64,000 nt of DNA from Sabellastarte sp. h YS-2021 (taxonomy: Eukaryota > Annelida > Polychaeta > Sabellida > Sabellidae). The stretch spans positions 101,946,221 to 102,010,220 of the forward strand of contig OZ024931.1 of NCBI GenBank assembly GCA_964017235.1, written 5' to 3'. Each line of letters begins with the position of its first letter. Position 1 is the stretch's first letter. Positions 47,901 to 59,900 of this stretch are shown here, piece after piece. The notes beneath the pieces were generated by a model. That model searched no databases, was not told where the DNA came from, and worked only from the letters and a program-made list of their open reading frames with translations. The translations under genes and the position numbers were made by a program.

Positions 47901-50900
47901 GTTTTGGTGAAGTGTCAGCCTTAGATGGTGAAAATATATACGTTTTCAAAAACTCGAGTTTCACTTGCACCGATCGATGTGACCCCCAATTATCGCCCAT
48001 CGAGTTGTAACTCGAGTTTGCGTAAACTCGTCCCAGCACTAGTAGCTAACTCCTGGATTCTGTTGTTGAGCTCCTCTATAGCCATTTTAAACCAAACTAC
48101 ATGGCCCAAAATTTGAACATTTTCCCTGCAAACTGTCTCTTGAACAATATGCTGTTTGGAAGGTACAGAGATGGAATTTGACAATGATTTCACTCTAGCT
48201 ATGTTGAAGTAGGAGTCAGGTAGTTTAGGAGCTTTCAAAGGCGTATTTTGTGGAGAGGTAGTGTAATAGATCATGTCAGGCCTCTCAAAGGCCAAAAACT
48301 GTCCTTGAGACAATGATTCAGAGCTGGACTTGTCTTTGACTGTGGTTCCAGAGGCCTTCCTAAACCTGTAGTCCCACATGGACTGAATATCTTGGACAGG
48401 AGGTAAAGCCAAATTTTGTTTTCTCACCACCTGCTTGGAAGGCTTCTTGGAAAAGGCAGAAGGGGCCACAAGGCACTTAACTTGTGGTACCTCCAGATCC
48501 AGTAGACCTCTGATGACATTGAGCATCTCGACATAAGAGGGATCTAACTCCTGTGAATGAGAGTCTGCATCCCCTTGAGGAGACTTAGATCTGTGTCGCT
48601 TGCTGGCAGGCAAAGAGGAGTCTTCATCAGATAGCTCTCCTTCTGAAGGCTGAGTTCTCGTCTGGGAGACAGGGGCACTCATACCCTGCTCCTGAGAGAG
48701 AGGAAGACTGTTCTTAGAGGCTGAAGTTTTGTCACTGCGTTTGAACTTTTCAAACTGGGAAGCCAAGGAAGCCAACTGATTATTCATAGCTTTAATCATG
48801 TCTTGAAGTGAGGAATCAGGTTTGGAAGTAGAAGGCTGTGAAGATTTTGAAGGTGTTGGTTCATCCAAGAGAGAGTCATCAAACTTCTCAGCACTTTTGG
48901 ACTTGGAAGCTTTTTTCCTGTGAGAAATTTTTAAGGCCCCAGCACAAATAGAGCAATCAGATTCCTTACTCAGAACACACTTGTCTTTTCCCTTCTTGTC
49001 GTTTCTGCATTTCAAACAAGCTTGGTGATTATCCCATGGAAGCATATCACCCAAGCAAACTGAACATTTCCTTTGTTTTTCGGACATCTTGAATCGTACA
49101 AAAGAACGCGTGTGCACTTCACGGCGGTCAAAATTAGAATGGCAACTTACAGTGGAGATATAACCTCCAGCAGGTGCCCCCTGGGGTTTACGTGTGTACT
49201 TTCAGTAATAAAAAATGGCGAGACACATTGTCTGTGTCCTTGACCGAAAGGTAGGTCACGTAAGCATTTGTTGGGATTATGTAAGTACGTTTTTATGCAA
49301 TAAAATGTAGGTGTCATTCAGATGTCTATGGTCCGATTGATGAGAAAATCCTTTCCGACCTTCTAAATTTGTACGTGATAAATTTTATAGCACAGGTGTG
49401 TGCGCTTTTTCCCAAAACGCGATGACCGGTTTTTATGAAAAATGCTTAAGGTTATGGAAAAATAACATATTTGAACAAAATGCTCTAAACACAAGACTTT
49501 TCAAGTTATAAGTGATTTAGTGCATGATCTGAGGAATATTAATGCATTAAAATTTCCAAAATTCATTTCCAACTTGAGCTTAATTTTATTAAATGTACAA
49601 GTGTAACACAAAATGGAAGAAAGTAAAAGAAAAGAATACACATTCTAAAGAACAGCATAAACAGCTTGACTTTTTTGTTTCCATGAAGTGCACACACACA
49701 TATATTTATATCTCTATCTATCATCTAAACCACACTAATAGCCACTCTCCCTCCATCCACCCCCCACCCCCCACATATAGAGGCAAATATTTTTTTCACC
49801 TGCATGTTAGTGCACTAAAGGAGAATTTCCAAAATTCATTTCCTACTTGAGCTTAATTTTATTAAATGTACAAGTGTCACACAAAATGGAAGAAAGTAAA
49901 AGAAAACAATAGACATTCTAAAGAACAGCATAAACAGCTAGACTTTTTTGTTTCCATGAATTTATTTATTTGGGGTTTTACGTCGCTTTCAACACTGTAC
50001 AGGTCATATCACGACGGGTAGTTGGAAGGGCAGAGGAAACCAGTACATAGAGTTCGCTAGGGTTCTGTACTGTAAACTGCCGACCAACGACAAGCAACTA
50101 CCAGCTTTCCCACATAAGGCCTTGACGGGGATCGAACCCCAGCCTCAGAGGTGGGAGGCGAGAGTGTTACCACTCTGCCACCGTGGCCCCTTTGTTTCCA
50201 TGAAGTGCACACACACATATATTTATATCTCTATCTATCATCTAAACCACACTAATACCCACTCTCCCTCCATCCACCCCCCACCCCCCACATATAGAGG
50301 CAAATCTTTTTTCACCTGCATGTTAGTGCACTAAAGGAGAGTTGGGGGGGGGGGGGGTTCTTTCTGGTTAGAAAGACTTTCCATGAATGTAACTCTAGAT
50401 AGATATCACACCAAAGCAAATACAGAGTTTGAGGAGGAAGCAGAAAGAGACAACTCATTCATTTCCACTTAGTTGGAGGTACATAAAATACTGTACAAGA
50501 AAAACTGTTTATGAGAGAGTGCTTTTTTTACAGTCATCTTATATTCTGAAAGAAGCCAAGTCTATAAATTTGACCAATTTACATAGTCTATGTGAACAAG
50601 TGAATTTCAAACAAGTACCTTCATCCTCAACTTCTTCTGCAAAAGAAAAGTTGAATAAATTAAAGCTTTTTTCCAAAAAGAAAAAGTTATATCCCCACAA
50701 TTCCAACACTGATCAGTTGCAATATGTTAATAACCACATCAGTGCATCATAAATACCTCATTTTTGTCTTTGAAGATGTCATAACATCATAAACACTAAG
50801 AGATTAGGTTTGCCAGATAGCATAAATATTTTTAAGTATACATATGCCAGGTGAGGTTTTAAAAAGTGTTAAAATAAATGAGGAGGGAGCAAGAAGTATA

Positions 50901-53900
50901 TATTTATCATGTAAAGATGGCCAAAGGCTCTTAAATACAGGAATTTTAAGTGAAACATTATACAAAATCTTACTTAAGTATAATCAATGTCAAGTTAAAG
51001 TGAGCATAAATATTTTTGAAGTATACATATGCCAGGTGTGGTTTTAAAAAGTGCTAAAATAAATGAGGAGGGAGCAAGAAGTATATATTTATCGTGTTAA
51101 GACGGCCAAAGCCTCTTAAGTACAGGAATTTTAAGTGAAATGTTATACAAAGTGTTACTTAAGTATAATCAATGTCAAGTTAAACTGATGTTACTGAACA
51201 GTTAATCAGTTAGGGGCGGAAAACCCTCATTTTCACGTCAAGATGGCCATGACTGTACTTGTATTGGAACTCCAAGGTGGAAAGCAAATAAGAATGTCCC
51301 TATTGTCATCTTTAAAAGTGTAGAAAATTTAACCGAGCATAAAGTTTAGCTCAGGTCAGTTGAACAATAAGATAGCTGGAGGCTGAAACTTCCTTTTTCA
51401 CTGTAAGGTGACCATAACTTCATTCATATTGCAACTTTAAGGTGACCATAATATGAGAACGTCCCTTCAATATCAATATATGTTAGATATGGAAAAAGAA
51501 AAGAGCCAGACGGCTTTACTCAAATTTTATGACTTTAGGGGGTCAAAATTATATTAACAGTTTAAGGTCACCATAAAGTCAGGATAACCCTTTGGTTTGC
51601 CATCCTTTATAGGTGTGCAAAGTTTAACTGAGGTCAGTCGAACAATAAGATACTTGGAGGCTGAAAACCTCCTTATTTCAGTTTAAGGTGGCTACAACTC
51701 CATTCATACTGAGAGTTTAAGGTGACCATAAGTATTATTTTTATCTAGTTTAATACCAGTGATAATTTCGATATAAAAAAATGGGAAAAAAAAGGAGCCA
51801 GAGGATTTTATTCCAATTTGATGACTTTAAGCAGGCCATTTGTCCATTAACATTTTGAGTTTAGGGTCACCATAAAGTCAGTATATTCCTTTGGCAAATC
51901 TTAATATATGTGGCAAGTTTGGCTGAAAAAAGTGAAAAACTAAGTGAACTGGAGGGCTAAAACCCCCTTTTTGGACATTAAGGCGACCTAGGCGACCTTA
52001 AGATTGCAGATACAGGGCTAAAACTTCGGCATGTGAAAGATTATCAAAAAGTAGCTGAATAAGTTATTCCAACAAAACGCCGAAATCCTGACCATTTTTG
52101 AGATACAGACCAAGTACCCATTTTAAAAAAATTTACGAAAATAAAACGCCTCCCATTCAGGCATCTATGGTCCGATTGATGAGAAAATCCTTTCTGACCT
52201 TGGAAATTTGGTCTAGAATGTACGTGATAAATTTTATAGCACAGGTGTGTGTGCTTTTTTCCGAAACGCGATGACGGGGTGTTTTGGAGTTATGCTTAAG
52301 GTTACCTTAAGTAAAGCTTAAGGTCTGCGCAAAGTATCCCAAAAATTTTTCCCGCCCCTATAGTTTTAAAGAAAGGTAACAAGGAAAGAAAAATATGAAA
52401 GGCTAAGAAGTTATTCAAGGGAGACCATAATCCTGCGGCGGCGGTGATCAGTCGAACTTCAGTGAAAACAAATAAGCATCCCTGAGGGGCCGCTAATTAA
52501 TAATCATTAATTACTCAGCCATTTCTTAACCAATCAATGCCAAAATCTAATGATTTCCAGATTTTAATAGAATGAATGTATTTGCCAAGTTTCAGGTGAA
52601 TTGATAAAACCCCTTTCAAGTTATCATCCAGACAAGTTTACCCATCGAAAAAAAAGACATTTTTGGTCATGTGACTTCTCTGATTGGTCAAAATGTCACT
52701 GCAAAATTCCCCAAGGCTACTGCATACACCGGCCCAATTTGAAAAGAATCCGCCCAACAGTCACAGAGTTATCAGGAAAACGAAATGCGGAGTCGGCGGC
52801 AGAGCCTAATTTTCTCCCATACACAAAAAAGCGTCCCACAATTAGTTCTATGAAAGATATTTAATTTGTGCAAGATATTTGTGGCAGTTTTAACATAAAT
52901 CCCCTATTTTCGCCCAGTTGTAGCTTAACTGGTATTAGAAATCCATCAATAAGGCCTCATTTTTCTTTGATATTTCCAAAATATTTAACTTACAAATATG
53001 TTATGTAAATCATTGGGGGAGGTATTTTAGACAGCTTCTGCTCGATTTATTACATTAAATCCATGTAGAAATGGAGAAGGAATCATAAATTTATTTATTT
53101 TTTTTTTATTTTTTTCCGCAATTTCATCCCCCCATTTATTGTATTTTTTATTGATGGACTTATTTTACTTATTATTTAAACAAACTGGTGGATACTAAAT
53201 AAAGCAATCATTAAATTTGTTCGTATATTTATGCACTTATTTCCTAATATTTTTGTACTATTTTCCTATTGTTCTTTTTTTCAGCCTCATTTATTAGCTT
53301 TATTATGCATTAATCTTAAGTGCATTATCTGACCTTTAGTTTCCTTGTTTAAGGTCAGCCAGGGAGTACAAAAATCCTTCACCGATGGGACTATGCTGCT
53401 CCATTTAATTATATTTTTCTACCATTTTTTACACAAGTGAAAAATACATACTGAGTAGGTGAGGTTGGCTAGCCTGCCATGTCTTACAAAATTTAGATAT
53501 TTATGTTACAATATTATTTTTTAATTTTAAGATGAAGAACATATTCATTTTTGACAAGCTGTGCTGATAATAAATATCAAAACAAGAGTAATTATTTCAC
53601 TTTAACAGAATTGTAATTCCTAATTCTTAATTTTTTCTCCAATTTTTAAGAAAATGGATCACGCATGTACAAAAATACCTCTTTTGCCCGTAATTTTTGT
53701 TATACTTTTATTAATACACACCCCAACACTGCTTCGCCTCATATTCATTCCATTAAAATCTACCCATAAATAAAAAATAATAAAATTATTGAAATAAAAT
53801 TTTTTTGAACTACATATTTCTAGTGAGCACAACATTTTATCTAAAATTTTGCCAAAAATTTTGAGCAAATATGTACATGTAGCTATTTTCAAGTAATTAA

Positions 53901-56900
53901 CATATGCAATTGCTGGTGTTCTCAACAATTTTTCAAATTTATTAGTTAATACTTTACCTCACATAAAAAATATCTGAAACAACAATAATTTTTTTAACAT
54001 AAGTTTATTATTTAAATAATCAGTCAAAAATCATCTCCAAAAATAACTGGGGTTTTTTAGCAATTAATTAACATGTACGTACCAATTGCTGGTGTTCTCA
54101 ACCATTTTCCAAAGTTATTAGCTAATACCTTAACGATTATCTCAAAAAAAAATATCTGAAACAACAATAGCTTTTTAACACATAAATTTAATTTAAATAA
54201 TCAATGAAAAATCATCTTCAAAAATATCTATACAGGTTAAGAAACCCTATTTTAGCTCATCTTAGATGACTAAAAACTATATTTTAAAATGTCTTTTCCT
54301 GGTAACAAATCATTCTTTTCTAGATCATTATGTATATTTTTTATAAAAAATAAGTTTTATGTGTTTTATGCAAGAAATTATGTATAATTTACTCTTTTCT
54401 TCACGTAAAGATCACTTCCTGGTTCAGATCTACGTAGATTGTTCATCCCGAAACCGAAGAAGGGATAATTTTTTGACACATGCGTACTCGAAATGCTGAT
54501 TTGGCTTATTCCCTATCGGCTGCCATGTTTATCATGTGCTTTTGTTTACTTCCTGTCAAAATGTCTGTTTTGATGAGTATTCAAAGGAAGTTTAGTATAA
54601 ACTGAAAATGTGTTACTTTGTCAGTATAAGCCCATAAATGATATAAATAGGTGAACAATATTGCTATTTGAAGATATTATGAAGTTTGAGGGTATTTTAC
54701 TGCATCCAAGTAAGGGTTTTTGATGCTTTTATTTGTAGGTCATTTGGGTTGTAATTTACTATAGCTCCGTGACGGAGCTCACTGAGCACGGAGCATGTCA
54801 TGTCTCCATAGTAACCACATACATTATAAAAGCCCTGTGCTTACGACATTCTCACGGAGTCAGTTTGAAAACTCCCTGGGTCCACACCTATTTTTTAAAA
54901 TACTAAGAGAAGACCAATTTTTCTTCAGGAGTTTCTTCTGATATACAAAGTTAGTAATTTTAATTGTGTTTTAGTGCCACTTCCAGTGAAGTTTACCTTT
55001 TAGTGATTTATTTATTCTTAATTTATGCAGACATATGTTTGTCAATTTTTGTCAACACATTTGGCCAATTATCCTATTGAAACTTAATCAGTGCTAGATA
55101 TCATATTTTAGACCACCTGCCCGTCTTTGTTGTGATTTAGGCTAGTGTTTAGGCCATAATGCTGACTTGGGTTTATATTAACTTTGGACTTGATTTCTTT
55201 ATCTAACTTTTATTAATATTTATTAACACTTGCATCCTAACTTGTGAACTTGAATAACTTATTGATATATTTTTGCACTCTCAGTAACTCAGTTAACTCA
55301 TAACTTGCATATTCTATACATTGACTTGTTGGTTGTTTATTTACTTGTTATTTATACTGGTTACTTATACAAAAGTTATAATTAAACTTCAACTGTTACC
55401 AACTCTTTCTTTCTTCCTGTCTTATACAAGCAAATATTCAAACTCTACAACCCATAATTAAGAGCACTGGCACTTTAAACAAAGCATTGCACTGTTGAAG
55501 AATCATACAGAGTTTACACACAGGGCATCTTGTCATTTGCCCTCAGAGATTCAACACTCAGATTTAGAGATTCATCAGATATAGAGTCACCAGTTAGATT
55601 TACCCTCATAGATTGATCAGAAATAGATTCAACACTTAGATTGATTCAAGATTCATCTTATGTAGATTCAACACTTACATTTAGAGATTCATCAAACATA
55701 GATTCATCAGCCACTACAAAGATTCATCATTCCCCAGACACAGAGATTGAATGATTGAGATTGATTGATTGACAATTATTGATAGTTGGACAACTGTACT
55801 TAGTAGACCGTTTGTCCGTTTCAATAGGTTAATAACATATTGAAACAAAATACTCTAAAAGCAATAGTTTTCAAGTTATAAGTGATTTACTCAACAGTGA
55901 TAACCTAAAAGTAGCTATTCCTCAGCTATGCCATAAGCTACAGGTCTGCAATTTTACTATGTTATAGCTGACCCAAAAGTAGATGAATAACATATTTATA
56001 CAAAATTCTGTATATGCAATAGTTTTCAAGTTATAACTGATTTTATTCATTATGGAAGTTACTGAAAAGTCACAAAGTAGCTATTACTCATTTAGCTATG
56101 GGGATAGACACCCAAGTTACTCACCATGTTGTAGCTATGAAAAAAGGAGGAGGCCTCAGGACGCCTGAGGAAGCGGGGATTTAATTGGGGGTTAGTCGGG
56201 GCTTAGTCCCAGGAGTCCTGGGACCCAGTCGGTATTTCTACAAGATTGTGGTTCAAACCGACCAGAAAAATAGCTTAATCGGTTCTTAGTCGCAGAACAG
56301 TCGGGGACTGTGTGGGGCCACCTGGGGCCTCCTCAGGTCGATCTGAACTTAATCCCAGGATTTGATACCGATTCAGTATTTCCACCCATTTTACCTTTTC
56401 TTTCACCGATTGTCCACGATTAAGGGTCGCGGACAGGATCGGGGCTTAGTCCTTTGGTGGAACAGGGGCATAAGATATCGTGGGTCGAACATTTCGACAA
56501 AATCGCTCTATCTCACACGGTTTAGGAGATAGACATATTTATGTTTTTGCTATGTAGCTATTACTCAGGAGGTTAAAGCTATTACCACCAACAACAATAC
56601 CAAGCAAGCAATTGACGCTATAAACCTTCACACCAAATTTTTAAAAGATGAGTTAAATATGTTTCCTTTAAAAGGGTGAAAACAGAAATGCAATTCAGAG
56701 TAGGCTCAAAGTAGCAAAGCAGCTATTACTCAGATAGCTACAAAGCTATCATCGACAAAAAGCTATCCTGGCTGATTGGTCGAACCCATCGGACATTTCC
56801 TTCAAAATGTAAACAAAACCATATTGAGATTTAATCAATAAAATATCAATAAATACCCTATATACTCATAGTTTCTTTGTTAATTTGCTTGAAAATGGAT

Positions 56901-59900
56901 TTTTTCTGAGTAATTGTACAATTTTTTAAGCAAAAATTATATGCGATATATACCCGGTAACAGTCATCCGAACCAGACTTGTAATCTATTACAGCCAATC
57001 TATTACTACTACTATTACATTTGAAAATATTCAATCTATTACTATTACTATTACATTTGAAAATTTTAAATCTATTACTATTACTATTACATTGGCATCT
57101 ATTACTTCTATTACTTTCTATTACATTCTATTACAATTTGGCGCAAACTTGAGAGGTAATTTTAACACAGAAATAAAACTGACAGGATACTTTATACATC
57201 TAATTTTATTGAAAATGCTTCAGAGTATGCCCTACAAGGATAAAATATCACAAATATATCACTTGGTATATTTACAATTAAATAAATAGATCCCGTATTT
57301 ATTCTTTTTAAGAATGACTTGACTACTTGGAGAATTTATGAGAATTCTATACAAAGCCACTTAAGTGCTGTAAATTTTGCAATGAGAGGTATATTTCTGG
57401 CAAATTCAGTGCAAAGCTTTTTAAATGCTGAAAAATATGTTATTATCAGTAAATATTATCTGGGGGAAAATACACTGTTGTAAAACAATTCTCATATTTA
57501 TTCACTTTATGATGAGTTGTTAGATTTGAAAAACTCTTATTATTATGAGAAATACTTGATGAGCAGTGTTTACAAAAGAAAACACTGCATTCAAAGAACC
57601 CCTTTCTTTCAAATTCTTTGCATGCAGAGTCCACCTCAAAATGATTCAAGAGTGACATTTATGTTTGAAAATAATAACTCCGGTAATTTTATGTAAATCA
57701 GTGAAACAGCTAACATATGCCACAATGCTGCCCTTATTATACACAATAGTGACCTGTGTGATTGCCTTTCATGTGTCACAGTTTCTCCTTACTCAGGAAC
57801 ATTTAGTTAATCCTTCCAAAGGTTAAATTGGCCTCTTTAAGCCTTTAATAATACCACCTCAAAGACAGTTGTTTTAGAACATTCAATCAAAGAGGGACAA
57901 TTAAAGGTCCCTTGATATTTCAAAGTTATTTATTTTAACATTTGTGTGTTATATTTAGTATTCTTTGATGACAAGTTGATTATTTGAAAAGTTTATGTAT
58001 GAAAGTTTAAAATGAATTTGACTTATGAGTGCTACAAAATCAATTCATTATTGTTTTGAAGTTTATTTAAAGTGATGATTTTATGACAATTAATTCATTA
58101 TTGTATCAAAGTCCATTTAAAGTATTAATTTATATGAAAACTAATTCATTACAGAATTAAAGTCCATGTTAAGTGATCATTTTTCTACAACCTCCTTCTG
58201 AAAAATAGCAAAGGGTAAATTGTAATAGAAAAATAATAGAAAGTAATAGATGTAATAGATAGAATTTCAATCTATTACTATTACTATTACATTTGAAAAA
58301 TTTCAATCTATTACTATTACTATTACATCGAAGTTGACTCCAATCTATTACTTTTCTATTACTTCTATTACTTTGTTTACAAGTCTGATCCGAACGGGAC
58401 AGTAAAAACGAACACAAATATAAATAGTAAACAAACGACATTGAAAGCCACAGATATATATGGTAACGCATATCTGTTGTGTTTTGTATCATTATTATAA
58501 ATATTTTACTCCATTTCTACACTAACGGACAATAAAAGTCTTTCCTAAATGGGGGTTTCCCTTGCTTGCATGGTTTCCATGTGTAGGGGGTTCAGCACTG
58601 GAATGAGGAGGCCAGAGCTAGGACCTGGCACACTGCACTATTTAAATCAGCATACAGTTAATCATTAAAAATATTTTACATTAAAAGTACAGTTCTCGCA
58701 CTATGTCTACAGAATTTGTTAAGCCTTTATTACGTGCAAACGAAACCCATAGTATTATTGGCCTCTACCCCTCATTGTATTTTGTTGTATTTGTATTTAT
58801 ACTCAGTGCAATATCTGCATGAACCACAGAATTCAAAGTGCTATGTGATGAGCCCTATTTGACCTATTCAACTGTACAAGTACAGTCCAACTCTTATTGT
58901 CATTCCTCTAATTGAAAGACAGAGGCTCAAGGATGACCATTTATCAATGTCTTGGCACTGGGGATAGGACCCAAATGACAAAGGACTGCCATTTTAAGTG
59001 GTATATCTCAAATATCTCAACTACCTACTTATTTTATGAAATAATGAATGATGATCCAACCACTGGGGGACCCTGCTCAAGCTGTCCATTCTTACAATAT
59101 TTGTTGTTAAATTGCCGTTCGGCTTCACTGTCCCATTTACTGATGTGAATCACTGTGTAGGTACTTGTGCTAATCAGTATTTAAGCACACAAATGATTGG
59201 GCAAATTAAACTGAAATATTATATATATTAAGGTAAAATATGTATCTCCATTTCACTACACAAAGGTTAAATAATGGCTTGCGTTTTGTACTGACATGAT
59301 GTAAAAAATCAATAAAGCGTTCGGATCGACTGTTACCGGGTGTAATATATTTCTTAATTTAAATCTAAGATTGTCCAATCCACCGCACGTGGGGATACTT
59401 CTACTGCCTTGCTACCAATTATCGCCAGACAGAATTCAAATAGATACTGCTCAGCCAGTGAATTTCGTCACCCAAGTGAAGTTCGTCACCTGCATTTTAT
59501 GGCAATATTAAAGAGATTTTACTACGAACTTTCAGCATACATGTATACCTTGTTGCTGAAAGCAGCTATTCCATTTATTTTAGTATGAATATTGCCTATC
59601 CTTGAGCATTTTTACGGTAGGTGACGAACTTCACTGGCTGAGCAGTATAACTTCACCAAAATAGCATCCAAAGTCTAGTGGTGGTGGACGAATTCACGCC
59701 CGGGTACCAATTCACGCCCACCCCTAAATTTATCCAAAACAATCGCAGTTAAACAATAAATTACAAATGTAAATGATCCATTTGATGATTATCTATGATG
59801 TGGTAAACATCTTCTCTATGAAAAATTATGAATCTTCAAGAAACTTGAGGTGGGCGTGAATTGGTACCCGGGCGTGAACTGGTCCACCACCACTAGCAAA

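Larger units (their letters stand above)
42024..49306 (-). mobile_element. DIRS-like retrotransposon, element D
   Basis: Full-length structure: left ITR 42,066-42,226, complementary region 42,273-42,377, YR, RT/RH, gag and right ITR 49,128-49,290, all read on the minus strand. The ITRs differ at about 4 of 160 positions. The element is interrupted by a 1.3 kb tandem-repeat element in RT (about 45,378-46,716) and a hAT MITE in gag (47,644-48,041). Gag also has a 1-bp frameshift near 47,430. It sits in SLC25A17 intron 1 in the sense direction. Confidence 0.92.

Noticed and set aside
50429..50752. 107-codon plus-strand frame
   Set aside because: Lys/Ser-rich with no domain, flanked by duplicated repeat DNA.
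54763..54779. Small hairpin AGCTCCGTGACGGAGCT
   Set aside because: 7-bp stem only and no wider element structure.
57092..58492. Frames within the 1.4 kb hAT element as a transposase
   Set aside because: Short, AT-driven, and without hAT dimerisation or DDE features.
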